From contig CM029128.1 of assembly GCA_016859345.1 (NCBI GenBank), positions 18,210,104 to 18,274,103 of the forward strand: DNA of 64,000 bases, written 5' to 3'. Made by a program: the position numbers and the translations under genes. This document shows, piece after piece, positions 22,938 to 35,047 of this stretch; position 1 is the stretch's first letter, and every line of letters begins with the position of its first letter. The notes beneath the pieces were generated by a model that was not told where the DNA came from, did no database searches, and was given only the letters and a program-made list of their open reading frames with translations. The DNA is from Istiophorus platypterus (lineage: Eukaryota; Chordata; Actinopteri; Istiophoriformes; Istiophoridae).

Positions 22938-25900
22938 ATGGCGGACTCCGATGAGCTGAAGCTGGATTTTACCCTGAAAGAGCTGACCCTGTCCTGCGGG
23001 GCTGAGGATGTCGATGTGCCCGGCAGCTCGTCCGCCGTGGAGCTGCGGGACAACAGGCTGGTGTGTGTGGAGTATCCGGCGGTGGTCAACAGTGTGACCA
23101 AGATGCTGGAGACCCTCGGGGGTGAAAAGGCGGTGTCCAAAGTAAGCGACCCACGGCCGGGACGCACTGCTCCAGCTCCCCGGCCTGGGCTTTTATTCTC
23201 GTAACGTTGTGCGCCTGAAGACAATGTTCAATCCTGAAACTGTTCACAAATTCAATGCTGGGACAATCACTTTAAATTACATAAACTAAATTGTAGGGTT
23301 TCACAGACGTTTGCCCACCTAAAGAAACATTTGTTTGTCTTTAAGGCTGTAATTTTAAGCAGACGAGCAATAGCCTGAGGGCCCCAAACTGCCAGGGGCC
23401 GCCAAAAGCCCCAGGTTCACTGTGTGACAAGTTTGTTATGGTTACTAGATGAACAAATCTAAATTGTTTGGGGAGTAAACACTACTACTGGTCAATATCT
23501 GTTGGGATGATGAGGGTCTTGAATCCCTGTGTGGCAGGATGTGTGTTAAACGGGCCCTGGACATGGATGTTTTGTAACACACCAGACGGTTTGGCACTAG
23601 GCCTAAAGTTAGTTCAATCTTGAATAATGTGAATTGAGCTGTTGACTGTTATCACTGCTCTGGTCTTAACTGCCGTCACTGCTGTGGTTAAACCGCACCA
23701 ATCTGTTACTCCACAGACCTTCGCTCACCCCAACCGGCGGCTTGAACTGCGTTACCGACCTCAGGATCCTTTCTGTCACTCTCTGTGCGGAAACCGCTTC
23801 CCATCGAGCAATCTCCTCCTTAGGGTGCGACGACGGGTGCGAAAAAAAGACCCCAAGGATGCTGAGATCCACATGGATGTACTCGGAGTCATAGGAACGA
23901 CATATAAATTCCAAGGTTAGATCAGTTGTTCTCTCGCTTATGAGGTTTTTATACACAGAATGAAATCAGTATTTTTCAATAATGAAATCTCCGTTAAGGA
24001 AACGTGATTTGAACAGGTCAGAATTAAAAAAAAATAAAAAGATTTAGGTTTGCTGCTCTGATCACATGTTTGGTCTTTGCAGGGCTGGCAGACTTTCAGT
24101 GCCTTGCTGTGCATTCAGAGGGAGGAAAAGACACATCCTTATATGACAAAATCATTCTTCGCAAATCAGAGAATCAAGAGTTCTTTGAGCAACCCATGCC
24201 TTACTTTCTTCCCCCGGCCATCTTCTCACGCCTCGACAGTCCTGTGGATTATTTCTACCGGCCCGACATCTATCAAAAGTCAGTAATGGCTCTGAGGAAA
24301 GGCGTCATTTCCTGCCTCAACCTAAGATCTTTGTAATTTGACCTTCTTTTGATTTCTTGTTGCCAAAAGTTGTGAAACCCTGATTTGGCCCTGTTTCAGC
24401 TACAGTGACTAATGCATATAATATCTGTTTGTAATTTCACTGTTTTGTGATGCATCTTAACAGAAGTTTATTTAATCTATCACCCCTCCATTCTGTTTAT
24501 AGCCAGATGCCCATCAACAAGAAGAACTTCATTGGTCTGAATCGCGCTCGTCGGCCCCACAATGCCATTTTCGTCAGCTTCAGTGACGCCACTGTGCCCA
24601 CTGAGTGCCTCGAGGCAGCCAGGCTCAACTGGACACGAGTCTGCCTGAAGGAGTCTGACAAAGATGCTGAAGAACAACTGAAAAAGGTTTGTGTGCTTTT
24701 GTTTTTATTATCACCAACTTCTAAGAGCATAACACACCCTCTGACTGTTAAGGTCACTTGCTTGCAAAAGGAGGATATGCAACATCATAGGAATATTTTT
24801 CCCATCTGGTCATTTTTGGCAGTCATTACACCAGTGTAACCAAACCATCCAAATCAACTAGTTTTCACTCCATAAATGACATCTGCTTGAAGCTGGAAAA
24901 TGATGTTATATAATGTTAGGCAGGCATGACTTTACCATCCTTTCCGAGCCTTTATCTTATCTCAAACCAAACTTTTTGTGCCTAGATGTTTGAGAGCCGG
25001 CCCATCTGGTCACGGAACGCAGTCAAGGCCAACATCAACATCCATCCTGATAAACTGAAACTGCTGCTGCCTGTCTTTGCCTACTACATGGTGAGCTGAG
25101 GGGACAGAATTAGCCTGGTAAACACTGAGGTTGCATTTTAGGAGGAAAGAAATAAATGTCATTCAGATATATTTTGACACAGCGATGCTTGAATGGAAAT
25201 TGAACACTTCAGTGAGGACATGTTCTGCAGTAGCTGATCAGAAAAATCATAAAAAAAGAAAATTTCACACAAAAATCAATCATCTTGTGAATATATGTGA
25301 AGCTTACTAAATTGCACAATTTTGCTTTGACTATGGTATTGAATATACAATATATACAGTACATAATGAAACCTAACACAATAGCTCCACAAGCTATGGC
25401 TCCAAGACTCTCATAGAATGGAAAAAATCTATTTGGTCAAAGTCTTAAAAAATCAAAATCTCTATACTTCACAAAGGCAATATTTATTGCAGGGCTGCTC
25501 CGCTGGATTATATTTTACTGTAACTGTCCAAGTTGTGTTGTCCACTCTTTATATATGTAAGGTGATCCATGCAGTCTATTCTCTACTTTAACAGAATAAT
25601 AACGTGTCATTTTCCAACATTTAAGTTAAACCTCAGAATGAATTTTGCAGGTAACAGGACCGTGGAGAAGTCTGTGGGTCAGGCTGGGCTATGACCCCCG
25701 AAAGAGCACAGAGTCCAAGAAATACCAGATGCTGGACTTCAGGATCCGCTGCAGCACCAAGCATGGTAAGAACCTGAGATAGGCTAGGACAGGAGTGACT
25801 ATATTTAGATTGCTAATGAGCAGTGGAATATGAGGAGGTTTTATCCAAATTACTTTGTCATTGAGTTTTTTCAGAGTTACCAGTAGTAACGCCAGTATTT

Positions 25901-28900
25901 GGTGATACTGTAGAATATTTTTTTTTCTTATTTTGAATCCTAATTAAAAGTCAACACCTGACTGCTGGTTCCTCTTTTTCCCACCTTTAGGCTATTCACT
26001 ATCTGACATGCCAGTAAAAGCCAAGAGGAGTGCTCTTAACTACAGTCTGCCCATCACGTTCAACAAAGCAGGTGAGTGGGTGAGTGTATGAAGATGTATG
26101 TATTTATTTGTTATATGGAGGTCAACAAGCCTTTTTCACAGCAGATATTTTTACTTGTTATAGTAAGGGAAGCACACATGTCACTAACAACGTTAACAAT
26201 GGCTGAGATCTATTCAAGTGTCCTAGTAATATGCCAGCATGCAAGCTACCAGGAAGAGGCTACTGAAGCTGAGCTTAATGCACTTCAGCCATCTTTAATT
26301 TTATTCTTTACACCTTTACTTTTTCTACTGTAACTTGTTACAGTTAGCTGCAATAGAAGCACATAAAACTAGGTAGTCACAAGAGACCCAATTCTCACAG
26401 AGGGGAAGAATTTATTTAAAGTCGCTTAGACATCATTAGATAACCTGTGACCTCATAAAACTGAAAACCAGATTGTTTTTCCTGAGACATGAGATGCCGT
26501 AATCTGGGTAGGAGATTGAAGACATTTGATTCCTCAAGCTTGATATCTCCTAAAGAACACCGACAACTTGTCCATGCATACAGATAACGAGGACTGGGAT
26601 CGGCTTTCTTCTCATACGCATGGGCAACACTTAAGACAGGGAAATTAATAGGTGTGGGAGGGAGAGAGAGATCATAACATGTGGCAGTGGATCCTAATAT
26701 TCAAAATAATGTCATCCAAAGTCCGACTCACTAAACGAAATGGCAGTAACAAGTCCTCAATAATCTCCACCACCTTGCAGCTTTGCCAAGGTAAACTGAC
26801 AACATGTTGGAAAAACAGCTGTGTTCTTGTGTGTTTCCAGGTCCCCAGCCAGCTAGTGTGATGGATCTTCCAGCTCAGGAGGGTCCAGGTGCCAGTCGAG
26901 ATACAGCCCCAATCACATACCAGCTGAAGGTCAGTGAAGTTCAAGTATAGACACGTTATGTGAAATCATTATTTAGGAGCAAGGTCCTAATATGCTTATT
27001 GGGTTAAAGCTGTTGTTTCTTCGGGGCAGATCTGACACCTTTGCTACTTTGACTTTGAAGTGTCCAACAAATGAGAATGGAAGGTGGTGTGAATTAAATA
27101 TCCAACCATCTAACAATTTCATGGTGGTATATTATAGTTTGTTTGTTTTATTCACAAGAGTATTTATTTAAAATAACCTGTATTTTTATTGATCAGATTT
27201 TTAACATGTTGGTGGAAGACAATAAGGGTTTTATTATTATTGTATTGTCTCATGAATAGCTTTCGTTTAACAAAATCTGTATAAATCTGCTGCGATAATT
27301 ACTGACCCCTGTGTCATCTCCACAGGAGTCATCATACATTTTCAGAGAGGGCATGCTGCCTCCTCACAGACAGATGTTTTACCAGCTCTGTGATTTGGAT
27401 GTGGAAAGGTAAATTACAGTGTTTTTTGTACACAACTTATTATTATTCTTCTCAAGTGCTTTAAAGTAATCAAACTAATATCAGATTCAGTTTGCGCTGG
27501 AAAAGTCCTAAAAGTTCAAAAAAGGAGGCTGTAGATTGTCCCAATGCAATTAAATGGAGTGATCAGATCTTAGTCTCAGTTTTAGAGATCCTGTAATGAT
27601 GACTTGTTTAGATATTTTTCAGTGGCAAAATTTGCGTAATTTTTGACCATAGCTGACATTGAAATGGACTTGAAATGCTTCTATCTGGGCACTTAGGTTG
27701 TGTTGATGTTGCATAATTTGAGCCCTTAAGTTTACGCTTAGGGTCGGCTTAAAGGCTCAGATTTTCATCAGAAAATTCCCAGACCTTTCAAACCAGATTT
27801 TCAAGCCAAGATTTTATTTTTCCACATACTGTAAAAAAAAGTCCTCCTTTTTTTAAAAAAAAAAAAGTTCTTCAAAAAGATTTATTTCAAATTTAATTAA
27901 TTAATTAAATTAGATAACTAGTTATATAGCAGTAGTATTAGCCCATCACTACAGCATGATAGAGCAAATATAAGAGAAGTCGTATCAGATAAATAGTAAT
28001 TATTGTAATGAAAATGGTCATTTTTCTCTCTCTTTCTTTGGTTTGGGTGCAGTGGAGTAAGAAGTTCTCAGGTCTTCCACTTAAGTAAAAGTACCACTAA
28101 CATAGACATGCATTTGAAATGTCACCGAAGTAAAAGTAAAAAAATGTTGGCATCAAAGTATACCTAAATGACCAAGAGTAAAAGTGCTGTATGCAAGATT
28201 ATATTATAGGCAGTATTACTGTATTCTAATTATTGATGCATTTAATGTCGCAGCTGGTAAAGTCAGGGTGAATTTTAGTTACTTAATACTGTATCCTGGT
28301 AGGCGTCTTATAGTACTCCCAGGGATCAATGAACTCTTAATTTATGACATATTATAGGTTACTTGTTGATTATATCATGTATTATTTCTCTGATCTGCAA
28401 AGTAACTTTTAGCTACCGTTATCAAATAAACACAGTGTAGTAAAAAGTGCAATATTTGCCACTGATTTAAAGTGGAGAAATATAAAGTATGAATACCTTA
28501 AAATTGACTTACGCACATTAATTGAGTAAATATACTTTCCACCACTGTCAGGGTGTAATGCAGCTGTGTGTTTACAGTATCAAACAGGTGATTGAGCAGA
28601 ATGGCGGTAATGAACAGGTGTGTAATGAGCGGGACGGCTGGTGTGTTCTCGGCACCACCGACAAGCTGAGGGACATGATCTCAGCTATGATCAAAAAGGT
28701 TGTCCGAGCACAGAAACCAGGTAAGGAAAATATCTTTAACAAAAAATAAGCTTCAGACCTTCCTGGAAACCATGTCCTGTCTGTCATCATGTGTGTGTGA
28801 GAACACTTTAACTTCTCAAGCAGTTAAACTGATAAAGCACTTTCCAGCCATGTAGACACAACATGGCTTAAAGCATGACCAGTGACGCTGTTAGAGTTAG

Positions 28901-29475
28901 TCAAAACCCGCCCCTCTTCTGTGCTAGTGTCAGTCCTACTGGCTTTTTCTTTGCCCTGTGTAATTTTTCATGCTTGGTTTCTTTCATTGGTCAAGTGGCT
29001 CCAAACCTTTTAGTCTTGTGGGCCTTCGTCTAAATCACACTTCATGGCTGTAGTGTGGACACGAATTGTGAACAGTTCCACCAACGAACATGCTAACACA
29101 CAAATGTACAAATTTGCAAATTTATTCTAGAATATGGAAAGAAAAACAGGAAAAAAACTCTGTACATTGAGGTTAGTGGAAAAGTCAAGTTAAAAAGGGG
29201 GCAGGACTTCTCCCAAATAAAAATAAATCATTTTGTTGAATACTGTGTTAACTAGGAGGTCTGCTATCTAATGTTACTTCTCTCACTCAGCATTGCCAGA
29301 AGTCCCCAAGAGAAGCAGACGCAGAGGCGCAAGTTTAAAATCCTCAGCGAGAGATGTGGATGCAGAGGAAGAGGAGGAAGAGGATGGTGAGAATGAGGAA
29401 GACGACGATGACGAATTTCAGCCATCTGAGGGAAGTGAAAATGAGATGGAGACAGAAATTCTGGATTACATGTAA
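22938..29475 (+). CDS. gtf3c5: General transcription factor 3C polypeptide 5 (TFIIIC63), 11 exons, 527 aa
   Basis: GTF3C5 is the TFIIIC subunit homologous to yeast Tfc1/tau95. It helps bind the A box of tRNA-type promoters to recruit TFIIIB and Pol III. Exons: 22938-23141, 23717-23915, 24083-24278, 24503-24686, 24986-25090, 25651-25765, 25991-26071, 26841-26929, 27326-27408, 28578-28720, 29291-29475. All show GT/AG ends and the total of 1,584 bases is in frame. The protein opens MADSDELKLDFTLKELTLSC. It has the conserved NKKNFIGLNRARRPHNAIFV and RPIWSRNAVKANI blocks, the ITGPWRSLW-type block (here VTGPWRSLWVRLGYDPRK), and the REGMLPPHRQMFYQLCDL and ERDGWCVL blocks. It ends in a basic patch, an acidic tail (about residues 490-515) and SENEMETEILDYM, the hallmark C-terminus. 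Human is 519 aa. The start is the only ATG in the exon preceding conserved sequence. Confidence 0.96.
28050..28547. mobile_element. hAT-like non-autonomous element (MITE) in gtf3c5 intron 9
   Basis: The element begins CAGTGGAGTAAG and ends in CTTTCCACCACTG, giving short imperfect terminal inverted repeats of the CAGTGGTGGAAAGTA type. The interior has the 'acttaagtaaaagtac' type segments seen in a very common fish hAT-derived family. The flanking 8-mers TTTGGGTG and TCAGGGTG match at six of eight positions, consistent with a decayed 8-bp target duplication. It has no coding capacity. It ends about 30 bases before exon 10. Confidence 0.6.
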
Positions 29476-29567
29476 TAAAGGACAACCATTTTGATGACAT
29501 GAGTCTTGACTGCTTATATTTTGCATTATTTGTTTCTGTAAAATGTGATATGATTTAGTTAAATGTA

Positions 29568-29573
29568 AATAAA
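29568..29573 (+). terminator. gtf3c5: gtf3c5 polyadenylation signal
   Basis: AATAAA lies 93 bases after the stop codon, followed by T-rich sequence. The LINE fragment starts just downstream. Confidence 0.7.
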
Positions 29574-29599
29574 AGCAGAAATATTTCTATTGATTTGTC

Positions 29600-30245
29600 T
29601 GATATCATTCAAAATCATGACTCTTATCTGTGGAATGAGAGGTTCTGTGTCTCTATGACCAACTATATGTATTCTTTCTCTCCTGCTGAGTATGGTATGC
29701 CCCAGGGTTCATTTTCAAGACCAATTAAATTTTTGCTATACATGTTTCCCCTTGGACAAAACATTCATAGAAATGGTGTCTCTTTTTATTGTTTTGCTGA
29801 CGACATTGAAATGTACCTGCCTGTCAGATCCACTGACCCTCGAAAGCAGAGTTCACTAAATAACTGCCTACATGATGTCAAAAACCGAATGTCAAAATAT
29901 GTTCCTCAGCTCAACTGGAAAAACCTTTTACATAAAACAGAATTAACTTGTGAACTGGCTACAACAGTGTGACTTTGGGTCCAGTTGGACAGCTGTGTCA
30001 ATGCAGCAGGGGATGGCCTCCTGATACATGCTTTAAAAGGTGGAAAACTACTTCTTAGAGGTTAGTTGGATAACCTTTCTCTATGTAGACATGTCTCTGA
30101 CTTATTTAACTCAGTATATGCCTCAAAACTATTTTAAAGCCCAGCATCAGACCATAAGCTTTCATCAACTGAAAGCAGTTTTTTTAAAACTAGAAAATAT
30201 TAATTTATCACCATCATTCTCTCTGGACTGGTCTTTAATTACTGA
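29600..30245 (+). mobile_element. Degenerate non-LTR retrotransposon (LINE) reverse-transcriptase fragment
   Basis: The frame at 29595-29972 reads YGMPQGSFSRPIKFLLYMFP, corresponding to RT block B (usual form YGVPQGSVLGP), then FADDIEMYLPV, corresponding to the catalytic YADD block C (29796-29804 for the ADD). Downstream, fragments such as SFHQLKAVFLKLENIN resemble the later LINE2/Rex/CR1-type RT region, but with stops and frameshifts. There is no endonuclease or 3' end nearby, so this is a truncated, dead copy between gtf3c5 and the first cel gene. Confidence 0.75.
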
Positions 30246-30819
30246 GCTCTAAACAAAGTCATATTTCCAATAATGTTTTCAAGAGGATTCAACTTATTAT
30301 ATTTCACCTTTTATATTCCACATCATGAGGAGGTCCAATAGATGTTGTGGCTGAGGGCTAAATGGTTCATTTTTACGCCGTGGTTGTCCGAGGTGAATGT
30401 CCAAGGACAAAGTGAGTCTTTGAAGTTTTTAACAAATGGATATTTCACTTCCAATGACTTTTTTTAAAAACCCAATTTACCCACTTAACGCAACCTTGAC
30501 ATACCTCTCCCACTGCATGTAAAACTAGAGTAAACATTCCGTCTGGTCACTGTTGACTGGTGACCTTTTCATCAGGCTTCAACAATGTTCAAAAAGAAAA
30601 AAAACCCATCTCCTTTATTGAGAAGCTATGAAAATGGCTTTAATTTGATAATTTTTTAGAGCCAATGAGGTGTTAGCATTTTTTATATGATCCACAGTAA
30701 GTGTTGAAGAAAATGCTGTGGAGAAAGGGTGGATAAATACTATGTGTTATGTAATAGTGAGAAAAGCAGTCCCACAGGCTGCACAGTGGTCAGATGTTGT
30801 TTAGGGGAGGGGTCCCCTT

Positions 30820-30826
30820 TATAAAA
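30820..30826 (+). promoter_or_regulatory. cel: TATA box of cel copy 1
   Basis: TATAAAA sits 42-48 bases before the ATG at 30868, preceded by a GGGGTCCCC block. The same position in the cel pseudogene carries TGTAAAA. A TATA promoter fits a highly expressed pancreatic secretory gene. Confidence 0.7.
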
Positions 30827-30867
30827 GTCTGATGGACAATCAACCTTGTTCTCACAGTTAAGTCACA

Positions 30868-33800
30868 ATGCTGAAGCTGTGGATTTTGGTTTCTGTTGCT
30901 GTGTTTCTGGAGACGGTCTCTGGGGCCTCTGTAAGTGTCACACAAAAAAATTATTTCTTGTGTATCTAAGAAAAACCCAAACAAAACAAAAGATTTGTTA
31001 AAAGTATTCAGTGTGTAAAAAAACATTTTTGCATCCAGAGACTTCCTGAAATTCAGCTGCTACTCTAAATGAAGATACTATGATTATTATATTTAATTTT
31101 GATTCTTATTTCTAAATTATTACTAGTAATGCTTTCTTTGAATTGCTGTGTTAAATTTTGGTTGGATTCAATCTTTTTATTTTTTGTTCAAAGCATGCCA
31201 AACTGAAACTGAGAACTGGATGTAGTGCTATTTTTAAAATAAAGACTTTCATTCAAAATTTTTAGTGGGCTACCTCATCGAGTTTTCTGTGCTGAATTTC
31301 TGTAGCTTGGGGTGGTGTACACAGAGGGAGGGATGGTGGAGGGCGAGAACATTCGTCTTGGCTTCCGCCATCACATGGACGTCTTCAAGGGAATTCCCTT
31401 TGCTGACATTCCTGGAAGGTTTGAAAAACCAAAGCGTCACCCTGGCTGGGACGGTGAGTAGACTCATTGAAATTCTCACTTACTGGACTTTATATTCAGA
31501 CTGTCAACTAAAAGGTGTAATGATGCTTTGCTGCTCAAGAACTCACAGCACTAACAAATATAGTAACAAGAGCCACAACCCCAGCAGCCAACTCTGTCAA
31601 TCATATTCTTCCAATTTTTCTACATTTTTCTTTGATTATCAGGCAATTTTGCTCCTTATTGTTCAGTGGGAAATAGGTATAATAGTCTAATTGGTTAATG
31701 AGGATCAGCTTAAGGCCTAAGCTGTATGATGTAATGTGCCATGAAAACATACATAATTTATCCTGGTAATTTTCACTGCTCTTCACTCTCTGTGCCTTTC
31801 GTCAGGCATCCTGAAAGCCACTGAATACAGGAAGAGGTGTCTTCAGTTGAACGTACTCATGACTGATACCAGAGGCAGTGAGGACTGTCTTTACCTAAAC
31901 ATCTGGGTCCCTCACAGACGCTCAGGTAAAATGACTGAGAGACGCCCACAAGTATCATCCATCCTGAATCAACACTTTAACTGGCCCTAATTCTCTTGGG
32001 TCTCTAGTGTCCACAGATCTGCCAGTCATGGTCTGGATCTATGGAGGAGGTTTCCTGGCTGGAGGTTCAATGGGAGCTAATTTCTTGGACAACTATCTGT
32101 ACAGTGGGCAGGAGATCGCAGACAGAGGAGATGTTATTGTGGTGACGCTGGGATACCGTGTGGGAACGCTGGGCTTTCTGAGCAGCGGAGACTCTAGTTT
32201 GCCGGGTAGATCGCTGTTTATTCCTACACAACAGCGCCCGAACTGTAAAAAGACAGGTAAATGTTAATGCTGTACTTTTTCTAAACTGTTCCACCTCTTT
32301 GTCAGGAAACTACGGTCTGTGGGACCAGCACGCCGCCATCGCCTGGGTGCACCGGAACATCCGCTCATTTGGAGGAGACCCTGACAACATCACCATCTTT
32401 GGAGAGTCTGCAGGTGGAGCTAGTGTTAGCTTCCAGGTGAGAAGCCTTTTTTCTGGACATTTACCTCATTTTGTTTATTGTTCCATTAAAGTGGAAACGC
32501 CTGAGAGGTTGAATGAAGCACTGAAATAGATGATGGTGAAGTGCATAATTTGTACATATAAGTCTAACCTCATTTACAGAATACACTAAAACATCTATTT
32601 TTCTACCTGTCTGCCCAAAGACACTCACCCCCCACAACAAAGGGCTGTTCAAGAGAGCCATCTCCCAGAGTGGGGTCGCCCTGTGCCCATGGGGTGTCAA
32701 CAGGAACCCCCGCAAGTACGCTGAAGAGGTACTTCACTCACAGCTTCTCTAAAATGTTTGACGTCCTCTATGGAACTTTGAACCATCTTTTTCGGATAAG
32801 GTGATGGGCGTTTAGAGTCGGACTTGTATCTTCAGGGAACCGATCTAAAATGTTTGAGTCCCTCTCCCCAGGTTGCTCTGAAGGTCGGCTGCCCCACTGA
32901 TGAAAATATGGTTGCCTGTTTGAAGATGACTGATCCCGTGACCCTAACGTTGGCTGGCACTCTCAATCTTTTCAGCTCACCTGATAGTAAGGACTGCACT
33001 ACACAACATAGCCTAGCTTGTGTTTTGATTTTAGGCACAGTGCCAGCGCTTTATACCACAGCACTGCTCAGTGGTTTAATGGCCCATCTATTCGTCTTGA
33101 TGCACTCAACTCCTAATATTCACTTAGAAGTATTAGATGAAAATGGGGATAAATTGCATTTTCTTTTTTATCAATTGGTGCAAAATTTAGTTTGAAGTTT
33201 GGCTAGAGAGACTTGATCTTAAAGGTCCTGAGGCACCAAGCTGACCTCAAAGAGCTAGAGGTCCCACACCCAATCACTGATCATCTAAATGCATGTACAT
33301 TTTGTGATTCATAGCAGTGGACATTGTCTGCCACAGTGCCAAAACTCAAATCCTACACACACTGTAATGGCTTTTTAATGGAAGTCATGTTTTTAGTCAA
33401 TAGAATAGAAATTTTTAGACATTATTTGTTGTTTCAATGTCTTTCATATTCAAAGTTTTTTTCTACGCATGTATGTAACATATGAATGACTGCTGGTCTC
33501 TGCAAGCCAACAGCAGATCTGCAAATGACAAAATGGAAAGCCAGTTATGTATAAAACATGCAATTAATATATTTTTTATTAAGTGACTGTGTCTGCTTCC
33601 GTTAGACCCTGTTGTAAAAAACCTGCTCCTGTCTGCTGTGATCGATGGCGACTTCCTGCCGGATGAGCCTCATAATTTGTTCCACAATGCCGCTGATGTG
33701 GACTACATAGCTGGAGTCAACAACATGGATGGACACATATTCACTGGTTTAGATGTCCCGTCAATCAACTCCCCCCTGGTCGAGACCCCTATGTGAGTGT

Positions 33801-34964
33801 AAGCCATTTGATCACCGAGAAACACTGACAATTCTGCAATGGATCTACCCAGAGCAACATACTGTACAAAATACTCCTATAAACATTTTTGGTGGTAGAG
33901 AGGTGTTTTATCAGACCTAACTTTCAATTTCTTCCTGAATGCAGTAAGGATATGGAGAGACTCCTGGGGTCATATACGAAGGAGAAGGGCAAGGCTGGTT
34001 TGGAGAAGGCCTACTCCTTATACACCTCAACCTGGGGAGCAAATCCCAGCTGGGAGGATGTCAAGAAAACCATTGTGGAAATTGGAACAGACTACATCTT
34101 CCTGGTCCCTACACAGGCTGCCCTCTACCTTCATGCTGCCAATGCCACGTGAGAACAGGATCTTGCAATAGAGATATCCTTGTCAGTTTATTAATAAGGC
34201 CTTTCATACCTCCACATTGCTTTAGAAGGCGGTAAATAAGTCGGGAATAATTTTTCCTTAACTCCAGGGTGGCAATGCTTGGAAAATTGGAAAATGTCTT
34301 TTTTTTCCAGACTCCTGCATTTGCCCTTATTTTGGATTCTCCTAGATTTGACAAGAATTCAGCTTTTAGAATGTCACCTCTTTCTTTATTAATTCTCTCT
34401 GGTGTTTTTTCGTTGTCACATCCCTATATTTTCCTTGTCTTACAAAAGAACGGCCCGCACCTACTCCTACCTCTTCTCTCAGCCCAATCGTATGGCTGGC
34501 ATTGGTAGACCCTACCCCAGCTGGGTGGGAGCTGACCATGCTGATGACCTGCAGTATGTGTTCGGAAAGCCTTTCACCACACCACTGGCATACTGGCCTC
34601 GTCACCGCGACGTCTCTGGCTACATAATCGCCTACTGGACCAACTTCGCCAAAACTGGGTATATCTCTGCAGGCGCAAGACATAAGAGCATTGCAGAGAT
34701 CAAATAAACTTGAATCAAAGAAGTGAAAAAGAACTAAAACCGCCCCAATTCAGTTTCCCGGTTTTTGCTTATGTCCACAGTGATCCCAACAAAGGAGGCC
34801 TGAAAGTGCCCGCTACCTGGCCCACGTTCACCAGCACTGGACACCAGTTCCTGGAGATCAATTCTAAGATGGACAGGAACTACGTGAGACAGAAGATGAG
34901 AATGCGTTATGTGCATTTCTGGACCAGCATCCTGCCCACCCTACCAGCAACCATCTCAGAATAA
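30868..34964 (+). CDS. cel: Bile-salt-activated (carboxyl ester) lipase, copy 1, 11 exons, 555 aa
   Basis: CEL is a secreted pancreatic alpha/beta-hydrolase that cleaves cholesteryl esters, retinyl esters and acylglycerols in the gut when activated by bile salts. Exons: 30868-30930, 31306-31453, 31806-31925, 32008-32205, 32306-32436, 32621-32728, 32872-32986, 33606-33792, 33945-34148, 34449-34658, 34781-34964. They are phase-consistent, 1,668 bases. Residues 1-20 form a signal peptide (MLKLWILVSVAVFLETVSGA). The oxyanion-hole segment is GGGF. The nucleophile is Ser211 in GESAGG, the acid Asp336 in NNMDGH, and the base His455 in GADHADD, so the triad is complete. The C-terminus ends soon after the hydrolase fold (LPATISE), without the mucin-like tandem-repeat tail of human CEL. 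Position after gtf3c5 matches human synteny. A paralogue with identical exon structure lies 2.8 kb downstream. Confidence 0.95.
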
Positions 34965-35047
34965 AGAACTATTGCAATCATCTTTGCACCTGCAGTATGG
35001 ACTGCAGATGCAAAGTATCACATTAGTATTGGTTCATGAAAAATAAA
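34960..35047 (+). terminator. cel: cel copy 1 3' UTR and polyadenylation signals
   Basis: The stop codon TAA is itself inside an AATAAA (34960-34965). A second AATAAA at 35042-35047 followed by a T-rich tract is the more likely signal. Confidence 0.6.

Noticed and set aside
22514..23224. 236-codon minus-strand open frame over the gtf3c5 start
   Set aside because: Antisense shadow of the GC-rich first exon of gtf3c5; no domain.
30380..30420. HNF4/LRH-1-like words (CCAAGGACA, AGGACAAAGTGA) upstream of cel copy 1
   Set aside because: Single imperfect matches about 450 bases from the TATA box; too weak to annotate.
31265..31690. 141-codon plus-strand open frame over cel copy 1 exon 2
   Set aside because: Wrong frame; the exon in the lipase frame (31306-31453) has family motifs and matching splice phases.
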